A stretch of 64,000 bases of DNA from Martinezella rhizogenes (GCA_013322215.1 JAAMEZ010000021.1:620001-684000); one strand, 5' to 3'. Counted from the stretch's first letter, positions 44,601-59,600 are shown. Numbers and translations are program-made. Notes: a model not told the origin generated them from the letters alone.

Positions 44601-47600
44601 AGATGCATGCGTATCCGTGAATGCGATCGACCCCGTCGTCGTCTCAATACCTGGTGTTCCGGAAACCGCCTTTACCGAGACATCGTCGATGTTGAACGAG
44701 CCGAACGGCTGGTACGGAGACCAGAATTTAATCAAGGTGCTCGAGTTCGTTGCAACGAAATTGACCGTATAGAGTACGTAGGGACTATTGCCGGAGTTAG
44801 AGTACGTGTAGCTGATGGCCTGCGTTTGAGATCCTGTCGTGACATCGAAAATTGCCGCTGCCCCGCCGGGTAGGCTAGTGGCAAAATCCTGCATGTAGAA
44901 GCTGAGCTGATATGTCTGCCCAACAACCGTAGATATTGTCTGCGAAAGCGAGTTGATGGAACTGGTATTTGAGACAAGCATTGCTGACGTGGAATCAAGC
45001 CGGCCGCCATTCACATCGTAGACTGACCCGGTGAGTGACCAGTTGGTTGGATAGCTGTGAGTTCCGGAGAAGTAATAATTCTGGAAATCACCATTCGTTA
45101 TCAGCTCCGAACCCACGCTGTAGGATGCATCCTCCGTCACCGACCCAGTCGTCGTTCCCGTGCCAAAGACCGGCGGGTTATCGACGCCCGTAATCGTGAC
45201 GGTAACGTTGTGCGGCGTTCCGTCGGCCGAGGTGAGAGCCAGGGTATCGGTCAGCTTTGCGCCAGCCGTCAGCGCTTGAACCGCCGTGTCATTGTTGTTC
45301 AGCGCATAGGTCCAAGTTCCAGTCGCGGAACCATCATTGGTGAAGGTGAATGTCCCGTGTGCGCCCGCGATCGAGTTTGAAGACGCGGTCGTGAAGGAGC
45401 TCTGGTTTGCATCGACGTCAGAAACGACGATCGCGCCGCTGATCGGGGTGGTACTGCCCTCCAGAATGCTTCCGGTATCGCCGGTAAACGTCGGCGCATC
45501 GTTGGTGCCGTTGACCGTCACATCGACCGTCTGGGTCGTGACGCCGCCATGGCCATCGCTGACCTGCACCGTGAAGACGTCGTGCTTCTGATCCGACGCT
45601 GTCAGCGGATCGGCCTTCGACTGATCCAGAACATAGGTCCACTTGCCAGTCTGATCGACGCTCAGCGTGCCATAGGCTCCAACCTCGGAACCGGCGCTGT
45701 TGGCGCTGTTCTTCGGATCGACAACCGACCAGGTGAAGGACGTGTCGTCGACGTCGCTCGCCGTCAGAGAGCCCGAGACCGTGCCCGCGCTCACTGCGAC
45801 GTTGACGCCGGCTTCCGCGACCGAACCGGTTGCCGCGCCGCTGATTACGGGTGCATCATTCGAGCCGTTGACGGTGATGTTGACCTGCTGTGTCGCGATG
45901 CCGCCGTGGCCGTCCGCGACTTCGACCGTGAAGCTGTCGACCTTCTGATCGCCGAGCTGCAGCGAGTCGGCCGCCTTTTCGTCGATCGTGTAGGTCCATT
46001 TGCCGGAGCCTGCGTCCATCTGCAGCGTGCCGTAGGTGCCATGCACCGACGAGACAGTCGTCTGATCCGAGACGATCGACCAGGTCGCTGTATCACCATG
46101 ATCGACGTCACTGCTTGCCATGATGCCTGAAACCGTCGAGGTCCCAACCGCATGACCGCTTGCATCCAGGCCCTGCTCGACGACCGAACCGCTTGTCTGG
46201 CTCGATGCCAGGATGACCGGCGCGTCATCGGTGCCGGTGACGGTCAGCTCGTAGACCCCGGAGGTGACGCTGCCGTTGCGATCCGTCACTTCGAAGGGAA
46301 TGCTGATCTTGGCGATCTCGCCGGCGCCAAGCGCGTCGAAGGCCGTACCCGGGGTCACCGTGATAGTCGAACCATCGAAGCTCAACTGCGGCATACCGAG
46401 GGTGATGCCTTGGGGACCGGAGACCACTGCATGCGTGGTGTCGAAGGTGAGCGCACCCGTGGTGCCCTGACCATCGGCGCCGTAGTTGAACTGAGCCGAA
46501 CCGAAAGTGAAACTGTGGGTATCGTTCTCGTTCATCGCATCGGCGATGACTGGCAGCGAGGTTGCCGATGCGGCGGTCAGCGAGACATTGGCGAGATAGG
46601 TGCCGGTGTTGTCGCTGGCAGTGCCGACTTCGACGAAAGAGATCGTGTTGTCGCTGCCGTGTGCCGTCAGCGGCAGGGTGATGGTCGACATAGGCCCGGC
46701 GCCAGGCGTCGGGGTCAGCGTATCGACCAGCTCTCCATTCCACCAGACCTGTACGGCTGCGGTGCCATTGGCCGGCGTGCCATATTCGAAGCTCAGAACG
46801 TAGCTGGCACCATCGGTCAAGCCGTGGACGGTCTGCGAAATCGCGATATTGCCCGGAGAAGCACCGAGATCAACCATCGGCGCGCCGTTGGACGAGGTAA
46901 CGCCGTTATAGTTGCTGGCAATTTCTTCAAGCCGCACGCCGGTCTGGCCCGGCTCGGTGCCGGAAATCGTCCAGCCGGTGCCTTCGGTCGCCCAGATGAA
47001 GCCGCCGCCATTCGTCCAGGCGGATGCCGTCGCATGGGCGAAATCGCCGTCGACCAGAAGGTTGGAGGCAACGGTATGGCCACCAGCATCCTGTGCACCG
47101 ATGATGACCGGGAAATCGTCAGAACCGTTGATCGTCACCGTCAGCGTCTGGGTGCTGGTGGCACCGTGATTGTCGGTGATCGTGAAGGTGAACGTGTCGG
47201 TCAGCGTCTCGTTCGGGATGAGATGCTGCACGGCGGGATCGGCATTGTTCAGGACATAGGTGTATTCACCGCTGGTGCTGTCCCAGGTCAGCGTGCCGTA
47301 GGTGCCGGCAACGCCTGCATGGCCGTCGGTAACGTCACCGACCTTGGCAACCGAAAGGACGTCCAGATGGTCGACGTCGCTGGCCCCCGCGAGAAGGCTG
47401 CCGGTCGCCGTGACTGCTGTGTCCTCCGTCACCGAAGCCGCCTCGGCAACGGCGATCGGCGCATCGTTTGTACCGATGACATTGATCGTGACCGTCGCGG
47501 AGCTTTGGACGCCGTGGGCGTCCTGAACGGTATAGTCGAAGACCTCCTTGACCTGTTCGCCCTGGCTGAGGGAGTTGGTCGCATTCTTCGTGTCGTCGAG

Positions 47601-50600
47601 CGTGTAGCTGTAAGTGCCGTCGGCGTAGATGGTCAGCTTGCCGTAGGTGCCGTCAACAACGGTCGGGTCGGAGCCCGCCACATTGGCGACCGCAGACGGC
47701 GTCGTTCCCGCACTGATGCCGACGACCGTCAGCGTATCGAACTTGTTGGTGTTCGCATCCGTTGCATGATTGCCGTGCAGAATGAAGCCTTCGACCGTCT
47801 CGCTCGAGCTGTCCTCAATCATCGCGCTCAAGGCAGTGAAGTTGTTTGCCACGGGCGCGACGTTCATCAGCTGGCTGAGCGACAGCGTGCCGCCGGCACC
47901 GCCGTTTTCACCCATGAAGGTGAACTGCTCGACATTGGTGACGGTGATCGTCTCCGCACCGTTCGTCAGCGTGTAGCTGCCGGTGCCGTCGTCGACACCG
48001 GTGTGCGTAACCGTCCAGTCGGCCCATTTGCCGGCAAGCTTCAGCGTGTCGGTGTCGCTGCCCGCGGTTGCAACGGGATCACTGTCGTTGATGACGATGT
48101 GGACATTGCCGGTAAGGCCGGTCATGTCGAACGTATCGTTGCCGCTGCCGCTGTTGACGACGATCGTGTCGGGCGCCAGTGCCGTATCGCTGACATTGCC
48201 GAAGACGACCGTGTTGCCGGCGCTGCCGCTAAGATCGAGGTACAGGTCCTCGATGCCGTCGGCACGGACGCTGCCGCCGCCGCTGACGCCGATGGTCAGA
48301 TCGGCATGATCGTCAGCCGACGCAATATTGCCGGCATCGCCGAGGGCGATCTCGCCGATCGTGTAGGTGTGGCCGTTGCCATCGCTCACGATATGCAGTT
48401 CGTCGATGTCGGTTTCCTTACCGCCAACCAGGGTCGCACCGCCGTCGATACGGTCGTTGCCGGAGCCCACGGTGTAGTAGATCTTGTCGCTGCCCGTACC
48501 GCCGAGGATGGTGTCGTTGCCCGTGCCGGCGACGATGATGTCGTTGCCAGCGCCGCCGATCAGTGTGTCGTTACCAGCGCCACCGAAGATGACGTCGTCG
48601 CCCGCACCGCCGTCGATGGTCACGCCACCGCCGACTGCATCGCTCATATAGGTCTTGGAGACCGCAATCAGGTCGTTGCTGTCGGTGCCAACGATGTGTT
48701 CGACGCCCTGGAGCTGCAGGCCGGAGGTGGAGCGGTAGTCGAGGACGTAGCCGTTCGAGCCGGAACCCTGCAGATAGAGCCTATCGTCGCCGGCGCCGCC
48801 GTTGACGCTGTCGCCGGTACCGGACATGTGGTCGAGCGAAACATCGATCTTGATGCCGGCGCCGAGGTCGAAGCTGCGCGGACCATAGGCCGCGGCATCG
48901 GCAAGATCGGCGGACATATAGATCTTGTCGTTGCCGGCGCCGGCATCGATGGTGTCAGAGCCCGTGCCGGCCCTGATGATATCGTCGCCGGAACCGCCGA
49001 TGATTGTGTCGCCGTGGTTCGAACCGACCAGGGTTACGCCGGTTGCATTGCCGGCATTGGTCAGTGTCCAACCATTGCCGCCGGCAGCCGACAGGTCGAT
49101 GTTATGGCCGTTGGCATTGATCGTTGCCGTCCCGCTGTTGACCGTGTCGCTCGTTGCGGTCCAATCGCCGGTGGCGGTGATGGCAGCGGTCGCGCCGTTC
49201 AGAACCTTGACGATGTCCTTGTCGTGAAGATCGGTGACGGTGACCGTTCCGCTGGTAGCCACGAAAGTATCGTTGCCTGCACCGCCCGTCAGCGTATCGC
49301 CGGCACCGCCAATCAGCGTGTCGTCGCCGCTGGTGCCGATGACATGCGTCATACCGGCCACATTGTCCCTGCCGACCACATGAGTTGTGCCGGCATCGGT
49401 TGCCATGTTGGCGGCAATCGTCTGCGAGCCTACCGTCTGGCTGACGTCGGAGAGGTTGACAGTAACGCCGGTCGAGATGGCGGAATAGTCGATCGTCTGA
49501 CCGGTTACCGTGCCGGCCGCGTTCACTTCGACCGTGAAGCTGCCGCTTGCCGTATCATTGTCGCCGTCCGTCGCCGTGTAGCCAAAGGTCAGGTCGATCG
49601 CATGGCTGCCATTGGCAGCAATAGCGCCGGAATGATCGAGCGGCTGGAGGAGCGTGAACGCATAAGAGCCGGAGCCTGCGACCGCAAGCGCCACGGTGAA
49701 GACGACGTTGGCCGCGTCCGCCGCTGTCGGCATCGATCCGGTATAGGCCACCAGCAGGCTGCCGATGAAGGCGTAGGCCAGCGGCTTGCCGTTCGACGAG
49801 AGGCCGCTCGGGCCGGTCACGTTGCTTGCGGCGGATGCGCTGCTGAAGGCGACACTCTTGGCGCCGTCGGCGCCGAAGCTGATTGCCAGCGAGCCCGTGG
49901 CGGACGGATGCGTCGTCGCCAGGTCGTTTTCACCGACGCCGCCGATGCTCACGCTTCCGATGGTCGGAACGTCGTCCTTGAAGGTGATGACGCCAGACAG
50001 GTCGGCAGACTTGCTTGCCGTATCGCCGTCGCCATCCATCACCGTCACCACCGCGCTCAGGGAACCGGTTGCAAGGTTCAGGTGGTCGACCGGGTTGTTG
50101 TTGACGATGTCCTTCAATGCGACGTTTTCAGTGACGCTGAGTGCGCCGCTGCCGGAGTCGATGGAGATCGTAAAGGCAATGTGCGTCTTGCCGTCGGCGC
50201 CGGTATAGACGCCGTTGACCGTACTGGCCGCCTGCTGCTGCAGGGTGATCGCATGATTGTCGATGGTCGACAGGCCAGAATTCGCATTGTTGCCGACCTG
50301 CAGGGAATAGACCTGCGAGGCCAGGCCATCGGCGCCGGCATTGACGGTCGCCGTGACGATCGAATGCGTTCCGGTCGTGGCGCTGACCGGGGAGGAAGCC
50401 GTCAGTCCATGTTCGTCCACGGTGATCGCCTGGGTCTTGTCGACCGCGAAAGACGAAATGGACGGGCCGTCGTCGGTGACATCGACCGAGAAGCTCTGTG
50501 TCCCCTTCGTCGTGTCGCCGTCGCCGTCATGGCCGGCAACCTGGAAAGTCAGCTTGATATCCGAGAGGTTGGTTTGGCCGTTGACGTCGTCGAGCGCCTT

Positions 50601-53600
50601 GTAAAGCGTGAAGTTATAGGCGCCGCTGGCGTGGCCACTGTCCTGGGACAGGGCAACCTTGAACACCCAGCTCGACTGGTCGGCGGCGTTGCTGCCTGTA
50701 TAGGCGATCAGCGTCATGCCGTCACTGCTGACCGAGTAGGACAATGCATGGCCGCCAGAGCTGAGCTTGGTCGCGTCAAGCGTCTGGTTGTTGCCGTAGC
50801 TCGCGCTGAAATAGCTGCCGTTCGAACGCGCCACGAAGGTGACCGCATGCGCAGCCGGGCCGTCGGCGCCAAAGGCGAGATTGAGCGCAACCGTGCCCGT
50901 GCTGATGCCAGAGGGCGACAGCGAACCGGAATTCGTCACAAGATCGTGCTCGGCGAGAGTCTTCGTCGAGACGGCGTTGCCGATCGACGGGCCGTCATCA
51001 TCGAAGTGAATGCTGCCGCCAATGGAAACGGACGTGCTGACGGTGTCGCCATCGCTGTCGGTCGCGCTCAGCACAGCCGAGAGCTTGCCGTTGAGATCGA
51101 CCAAGTCGCCGTCCGACTTGGACGGGTTCGGATTGGCAAGCGCCATGTACTGGGCGATGCTGACCTTGCCGCCGTCGTCGATGCGGATCGCAAAGGCGAT
51201 TTCGCCGTCGGCGATCTTGCCGACAACCGTGCCGTCGGCGATCTGCGAGAGCGTGATCGCCTGACCTGCAGTCGTCGTCAGACCGGAGTCGGCATTGTCG
51301 ATATGGAGCGTCAGACTGCTCGTTGCGCCCGACGCATCGTCTGCACCCATCGAAACCGACGGAGAGACAACATTGTGCTGCGCGTAGACCGTCGACATAT
51401 GGGGGTCGTTGCCGCCAGTGATGCCGGCAAACAAGCTCCTGACCGAATTGCTGGCACTGACATCGTTGTCGCCGCTGCCGCTCTCGTCGATCGTGATCGA
51501 ACCCGTGAGGGCCAGATCGACCTTCGGCGCGTCGTCGACGATGGTGACCTTCAGAGCACCGGTCAGCGTTACGCTGTCGCCGTCGCCGTCGGTCGCCTGG
51601 ATGACCGAGCCGAAGTCGATGGCCGAGATCGAACCAGTGCCCGAGCGCAGGTCGTTACCGGCTCCGGCGACGTTGTCGAGCTGATCGTACTGCTGGAAGG
51701 TGAAGCTGCCGTCGCCGGAAAGCGTCAGCGACAGGACCGGACGGTCGAAAAGCGGATTATAGCCGCTGTGATGATCATTATCGACATAGCCGATGATCAC
51801 GTTGTTGACCACGGCATAGGAGAGCACTTCGCCACCCGAGGTCAGATGCAGAGCGGCAAGGGTCGACGTGGCATTGGCCGTGAAGCTGAACCCACCGCCG
51901 ACTGCTGCGCCGTCGGCACCAAAGGAGACGGTGGAAGCAACCGAGCCGGATACCGTCGCGGCGAAGCCGAGGCCAAACAGCGCCGGCTGCGAGGACGATC
52001 CGTCATGTGTGCCATCGAGCGGGCTGTTGCCGTGCGACAGCAGATTGTAGATGTCGCCTTCGTCGGCCCTGACCGCAACGGTCGTGCCGGAGGCAACCGG
52101 GACGTCGTCGGTGATGGCGATCGCCAGCGAACCCTTTGCTGCATCGCCGTCTCCGTCCGTGACGGTGAAGCCGAAATTCAGCGTCAGGCTGTCTTCGGTG
52201 GTCGACGAGGTCGAATGAACGAGCGGTGCATCCGCGGCGAAGCTGTAGGAGCCGTCAGAGCCAATCGTCAGAACTGCGACAGTGGCATGGCTGGAGGCGC
52301 CGGTTGCCGTCCAGGTCGTCACACCGTTCGCAGAAGACGATGCCCACGTCACGGATTCCTGGTGGCCGATGCCGTGGCTGTCGAGGTAGATCGCCTTCAG
52401 TGTCGGGAGGCTGTCCATCGACACGCTCTTGACGCCATCGGCGCCGGCGGAGAACAGGACTCCTGCATCGCCGTTGATCGTGTTGACGTCCGCGCTGCCG
52501 CCGTCTGGGTTGCCATGTGCCTGCGCATCGTCGTTGAGCGGCGTCGAGGTGGCATCAACCTTATAGGCGATCGGTGCATCATCCTTGACGGTGACCGTCA
52601 GCGCGCCGCTGGCCGTATCGCTGTCGCCATCGGTGACAGTGAAGTTGAACGTCAGATCCTGCGTATTTTCCGCAATCTGGCTTGCGCCGTGAGCGACCGG
52701 TGCACTGAGCGTGAAGCTGTAGGAACCATCCGTGCCGATCGTCAGCGTTGCGACCGTCTGGCCGCTGTCCTTGCCCGTCGCGACCCAGATCGTCTCGCCG
52801 CCCGCCGCCGTCGTCGGGTTACCCCAGACGACCGACTCGACATGGGCAAAGCCGTCCTTGCCGGTATAGATGGCGCTGAAGTCAGTCGTTGTTCCGAGCG
52901 CCACCTGATGCACGCCATCCGCGCCACCCGTAAAGAGCGTGCCGCTTGCGCCGCTGACCGTATCGGTATCGGCTACGCCGACCGTGTCGGGATTTCCGCC
53001 CTTCAGGGCATCGTCATTCAACGTCACGCTGGTGACGGTGACGCTGTTTGCGAGCGGCACGTCATCCGTGACATGCAGGGTCAGCGAGCCGGTCGACGTA
53101 TCGTTGTCGCCGTCCGTCACCGTGAAGGTGAAGGTCAGCGGCAAGCTTTCTTCCGTCGTGCCGGAGGTCGGATGAACGAGCGGCGCGCTGGTGCTGAACG
53201 TGTAGGAGCCATCGGCACTGATGGTCAGCGTGGCGACCGCGTCGTGATTGGCGCTGGAAGCGACCCAGGTGGTCGCACCGCCGGAAATCGTCGGCTTGCC
53301 CCAGGTAACGTCTTCCTGCTGCGCGAAACCGTTGGCGTCGACATAGATCGTCTTCAAGGCCGGCAGGCTGGACTGATCGATCGAGACACTGGCAAAACCG
53401 TCGGCGCCGGCGCTGAACAGGGCACCGGCAGCGCCCGAGACACTATGGGCGTTGGCATCGTTGACGTCCTGGTTTCCACCAGCCTGCGCATCGTCGTTGA
53501 GCGGTGAAGCGGTATTGTCAACCGTGTGGGCGATCGGCACGTCGTCCTTGACGCCAACCGTCAGCGAGCCCGTTGCCTTGTCGCCGTCGCCATCGGTGAC

Positions 53601-56600
53601 GGTGAAGTTGAATGTCAGGGACAGGGTCTCTTCGGCGTCTTGCGAAGTCGGATGCGCGAGCGGCGCTCCGGTCGAAAACGTATAAGAGCCGTCGGCATTG
53701 ATGGTCAACGTAGCAACGGTCTGATTATGCTCGCTGCTGGCGATCCAGGTCGTGCTGCCGTCGGCGACCTGCGCCTTGCTCCAGGTCGCGGCTTCCTGAT
53801 GCGCGACGCCATTTGCGTCGGTGTAGATCGTGGTCAGCTTCGGCAGATCCGAATGGGCGATCGCGACACTTTTGAACCCATCCGCACCCATGTTGAACAG
53901 GCTGCCGACGTTGCCGCTCACGCTTTTATATTCATCGGTCTGGTCGGGATTACCGCCCGTGAACATATCGTCGTTGACGAGATGCTCAGCTGTAACAGCG
54001 CTGGCGACCGGGAGACTATCGGCGACGTTGAGCGTCAGCGAGCCGGTCGACTTGTCGCCATCACCGTCGGTGACTTCGAAGCCGATCTTGAAGTTCTCGT
54101 TGTCGGAGCCCTTGGCATCGGCAAACGCGCCGGATTGGACATAGGTATAGCTGCCATCGGCGTGGACGGTCAGCGTGAAGATGACGTGGCCGGAATCCTT
54201 GCCGGTCGCGGTGTAGATCGTGTCGCCGGAGTCGTCCCTCGAAGTGCTATAGGATAGACCTTCCCTGTGAGCGACGCCGTTTTCATCAATGTTGATGGCT
54301 TTGAGACCGGTTGGATTGATGAAGGTCAGCCGCGCGAAGCCATCGGCGCCGGTCGTAAACAGGCTGCCCGCTGCGCCGCTGACGGAGTCGCTCTTGGCGC
54401 CATCCGGCGGTGTCGAGCCTTCGCTCGGCTGCTCGACAAGCGGCTGGACGGGAGACGGATTCGTCCCCGAGGACGTCGACGTGGTGTCATGGAGGCTGCC
54501 CGAGTCGACCGTTACATTATTGGCGACCGGAAGGCTGTCGGCAACGTTGAGCGTCAGCGAGCCCGTCGCCTTGTCGCCATCACCGTCGGTGACTTCAAAG
54601 GAGATCTTGAAATTCTCGTTGTCGGAACCCTTGTCATCGGCGAACGCGCCAGATTGCACGTAGGTATAGCTGCCGTCGGCACCGACTGTCAGGGTGAAGA
54701 GAACCTGGCCCGACTCCTTGCCGGTTGCGGTATAGATCGTATTGCCCAGATTGTCCGTCGTGGTGCTATAGGACAGACCTTCCTTGTGAGCGACACCGTT
54801 GGCATCGATGTAGATGCCCTTGAGGCCGGTCGGATCCGTGAAGCTGACCTGCTGGAAGCCGTCAGCGCCGGCAGTGAACAGGCTGCCCGATCCGCCGCTG
54901 ACGCTGTCGGTGGCACCTTCCGACGGGGTCGACCCTTCGCTCGGCTCGACGAGTGGGCGGAGCGGCATCTGCTCGGTCGGTGTCGTGTCGTAAAGGCTGC
55001 CTGTGCCGACCGTAACGTCGCTGGCGACAGGCTTGTCGTCGGCAACAGTGACGGTGAAGCTGTTCGCGGCAGTATCGCCATCGGAGTCCGTTGCCGCGTA
55101 ACCGAAGGTCAGCGTGATGGCGTCCGAGCCCTTGGCGTCGTCGAGCGACTGGACCAGCGTGAAGTTATAATGGCCGTTGTCGGTGTCGGAGACCGTCGCA
55201 TAGAAGACGATGTTCGAACCGATCCCGCCCTTCGCATCTGCGACAGCCGTCGGAGCAACATCACCGGTGTAACCGACCAGCGTACCGTCAGCGAGCAGCG
55301 CCGTATGCACCGCAAGGCCATGCGAGCTGAGCGTGCCGTTGTTCTCACCCGTTACCGAAACTGTCGCATCGGTAAAGGCGACCGAGCGGTCGCCGGCGCC
55401 ACCCTGATTGGTGTTGGCATTGTCGGCACCCCAGGAGATGTTGAGCGAGCCGGTGGTGATGGCATCGGTTGCGACATGCGGGTTCTCGTTGCCGCCTGTT
55501 AGCGCACCTTCGGTCACTGAGCCCGTATCGCCGGCCGAAGCGACAGGCTTATCGTCGGCGACCGTGATGGTGAAGCTGTTCGTGGCCGTATCGCCATCGG
55601 AGTCCGTTGCCGTGTAGCCGAAGGTCAGCGTGATGGCATCCGAGCCCTTGGCGTCATCAAGTGACTGGACAAGCGTGAAGTTATAGTGACCGTTGTCGGT
55701 ATCGGAGACCGTTGCATAAAAGACGACGTTGGATGCGGAGGTTGCCGTCGGAGCCGCCTCACCGGTGTAGCCGACCAGCGTCCCGTCGGCCAAAATCGCC
55801 GTATGCACAGCGAGACCATGCGAGCTCAGTGCCTCGCCATCCTGACCTTGTGTCGTGACAGTAGCGTTGGTGAAGGCAACCGAGCGGTCGCCGGCGCCGC
55901 CCTGGTTCGTATTGGCGTTGTCAGCACCCCAGGAGATGTTGAGCGAGCCGGTGGCGGTCGCATCGCTTTCGACATGCGGGTTCTCGTTGCCGCTTGCCAA
56001 AGCACCTTCGGTGACCGAGCCCGCATCGCCGAGGGCGGCGACAGGCTTGTCGTCGGCAACGGTGACGGTGAAGCTGTTCGTGGCGATGTCGCCGTCAGAG
56101 TCCGTTGCCGTATAGCCGAAGGTCAGCATGATGGCATCCGAGCCCTTGGCATCATCAAGCGACTGGACCAGTGTAAAGTTATAATGGCCGTTGTCGGTGT
56201 CAGAGACCGTGGCATAGAACACAACGTTGGATGCGGAAGTTGCCGTCGGAGCGGTCTCCCCGGTGTACCCGACCAATGTACCGTCGGCCAGCAGCGCAGT
56301 ATGAACGGCAAGGCCGTGCGAGCTCAGCGCTTCGCCGTCTTGACCTTGGGTGGTCACCGTAGCATCGGTGAAAGCAACCGAGCGGTCGCCCGCCCCACCC
56401 TTGTCGGTGTTGGCATTGTCGGCACCCCAGGAAATGTTGAGCGAGCCGGTAGCACTCGCATCGCCTTCGACATGCGGATTCTCGTTGCCGCTTGCCAGTG
56501 CACCTTCGGTGACCGAGCCCGCATCGCCGAGGGCGGCGACAGGCTTATCGTCGGCAACGGTGATGGTGAAGCTGTTCGTGGCCGTATCGCCGTCAGAGTC

Positions 56601-59600
56601 CGTTGCCGTATAGCCGAAAGTCAGCGTGATCGCGTCAGAACCCTTGGCGTCGTCGAGCGACTGAACCAGCGTGAAGTTATAATGGCCGTTGTCGGTATCG
56701 GAAACTGTTGCGTAGAAGACGATGTTCGAGCCAATCGCGCCCTTGGCATCCATGGCCGCCGTTGGAGCAACATCACCGGTGTAACCAACCAGCGTGCCGT
56801 CGGCCAAAATCGCCGTATGAACCGCAAGACCGTGCGAGCTGAGCGCTTCGCCATCCTGACCTTGTGTCGTGACGGTAGCATCGGTGAAGGCAACAGACCG
56901 GTCGCCGGCGCCGCCCTGGTTCGTATTGGCGTTGTCGGCACCCCAGGAGATGTTGAGCGAGCCGGTGGTGATGGCATCGGTTGCGACATGCGGGTTCTCG
57001 TTGCCGCTTGCCAGCGCACCTTCGGTGACCGACCCCGCATCGCCGAGGGCGGCGACAGGCTTGTCGTCGGCGACGGTGATGGTGAAGCTGTTCGTGGCAG
57101 TGTCACCATCGGAATCGGTGGCCGTATAGCCGAAGGTCAGCGTAATCGCATCAGAACCCTTGGCATCATCAAGTGACTGAACCAGCGTGAAGTTATAGTG
57201 ACCGTTGTCGGTGTCAGAGACCGTGGCATAGAAGACGACGTTGGATGCGGAGGTTGCCGTCGGAGCCGCCTCACCGGTGTAGCCGACCAGCGTGCCGTCG
57301 GCCAGCAGCGTAGTATGAACGGCAAGGCCATGCGAGCTCAGTGCCTCGCCGTCCTGACCTTGTGTGGTGACAGTAGCGTTGGTGAAGGCAACAGACCGGT
57401 CGCCGGCCCCGCCCTGATTGGTGTTGGCGTTGTCAGCACCCCAGGAGATGTTGAGCGAGCCGGTAGCACTCGCATCACCTTCGACATGCGGGTTCTCATT
57501 GCCGTTCGCCAAAGCACCTTCGGTCACTGAGCCCGTATCGCCGGTCGAGGCGACAGGCTTGTCATCAGCGACGGTGATGGTGAAACTGTTCGTGGCGGTG
57601 TCACCATCGGAATCGGTGGCCGTGTAACCGAAAGTCAGCGTGATCGCATCGGAACCCTTGGCGTCATCGAGCGACTGGACAAGCGTGAAGTTATAATGGC
57701 CGTTGTCGGTGTCGGAGACCGTCGCGTAGAAGACGACGTTGGATGCAGAGGTTGCCGTCGGAGCCGCCTCACCGGTGTAGCCGACCAAAGTGCCGTCGGC
57801 CAAAATCGCCGTATGAACCGCAAGGCCGTGTGAGCTCAGCGCGCCGTTGTCCTCACCTGTCGCCGCAACCGTGGCATTGGTGAAGGCAACCGAGCGGTCG
57901 CCCGCCCCACCCTTGTCGGTGTTGGCGTTATCAGCACCCCAGGAGATGTTGAGCGAGCCGGTGGCCGTTGCATCGCCGGTCGCATGGGTCAGGTTTGCGT
58001 TGCCGTTCGCCAGCGCACCTTCGGTGACGGAGCCCGCATCGCCGATTGCCGCGACAGGCTTGTCGTCGGCGACGGTGATGGTGAAGCTGTTCGTGGCCGT
58101 ATCACCATCGGAATCGGTGGCCGTATAGCCGAAGGTCAGCGTGATCGCGTCAGAACCCTTGGCATCATCGAGCGACTGAACCAGGGTGAAGTTATAATGG
58201 CCATTGTCGGTGTCGGAGACCGTCGCATAGAAGACGACGTTGGATGCGGAGGTTGCCGTGGGAGCAGTCTCACCGGTGTAACCCACCAGCGTACCATTGG
58301 CCAAAATCGCCGTGTGCACGGCCAGGCCATGCGAGGTCAGCACGCCGTTGTCCTCACCTGTCGCCGCAACCGTGGCGTTGGTGAAGGCGACCGAGCGATC
58401 GCCGAGGCCGCCCTTGTCGGTGTTGGCGCTGTCAGCGCCCCAGGAGATATTGAGCGAGCCGGTGGCCGTCGCGGCGCCGGTGTCATGGGTCAGGGCTGCG
58501 TTGCCGGCAGCCAACGCCGCCTCGGTGACCGAACCCGCCGTACCAACGGCCGCAACCGGTACGCTGTCCGTGATGTCGACGTTCGCGACAGCCGAAACCG
58601 TGTGGCCGCTCGTGTCGGAGACCGTGTAGCGAAATTGCAGTTCAAGCACATCGCTGGCCGAATTGGCACCGCGTGGATGGTCAAGGGCAGCGAGCTGGGT
58701 GAAGGTATACTCGCCGGTCGAGGCGTTGAATACCAGCGTGAAGACCGTGACGCCATTGGCGACGCCGGTGACGGTCTGGCCGTTCTGGGTGACAACAACC
58801 GCAACGCCGCCGGAGGTCAGGCCCGACAGCTGCTGCGTGCCGCTGCTGGTGATTTCTGCCTCGCCGACCAGCGTGACAGTGGTGATCGAGGCATTGTTGC
58901 CGCCGAAGCCGAAACGACCGGTGCTGCTTGAGGTAAGGAAGGTGCCGGTGCTGCTGCCGCGCTCGACCAACGAGGCCGTTTCGGTCGCCTGCGGATCGAT
59001 GAAGGGAACGCGGGTCTGGGTGCCGGAGAGATCGCCGCCGCTGCCTCCGCCGAATCCGCCGCCAGGACCGAGAAGTCCGATCAGGTTCAGCGGCGTGCGC
59101 GCATTCCCGGCCTGGCTGTCCGTGAACTGGTGGCCGGAATCCGTGCTATTGCCGGCGTGAACCGAACCATCGGGACCTTCAGCGACATTGATGCCCTGCT
59201 GCTGTAATGCCGCGACGACGGCCTGCTGCGGCAGCGTCACTTCCCCGATCAGGAAGGTCGGAACATGCAGAGCACCGTTGATGATGACGATGCGCGTTCC
59301 ATCGGCCTGGATGAGAACAAGGTTGCGCCCTTCGACGTGGATATCGTCGATCGAGGTGTTCGGCGGCAGATGGACGACATTGCCATTGTCGGGCACGATC
59401 TGGATCGGCTGACGAGCGGCAGTGTTTTGCGGCTCGTTGGCGGCAAGGCGCCCCGTCTTGCCATTCGCCTGTTGCTCTTCGGCTTGTGCCACCTCGAATG
59501 CAGCGACATCAGCATTCTGCGACAACGGCAGCGAATAATCGGCGCTGATATCGGCTGCGATGCCCTCGTCCCGGCCGCTTGATGCGAAATCATGCGAAGC

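Noticed and set aside
46152..53507. A 2451-codon open frame on the plus strand opposite the adhesin gene
   Set aside because: It is antisense to highly repetitive, GC-rich adhesin codons whose complement rarely makes stops. The sequence is Arg/Gly/Val-rich with no domains, and the minus-strand product has clear T1SS families.
55020..58560. Regular repeats suggesting a CRISPR array or rRNA-like repeat
   Set aside because: The unit is about 500 bp, in frame, and encodes a known adhesin repeat; there are no short repeat-spacer units.
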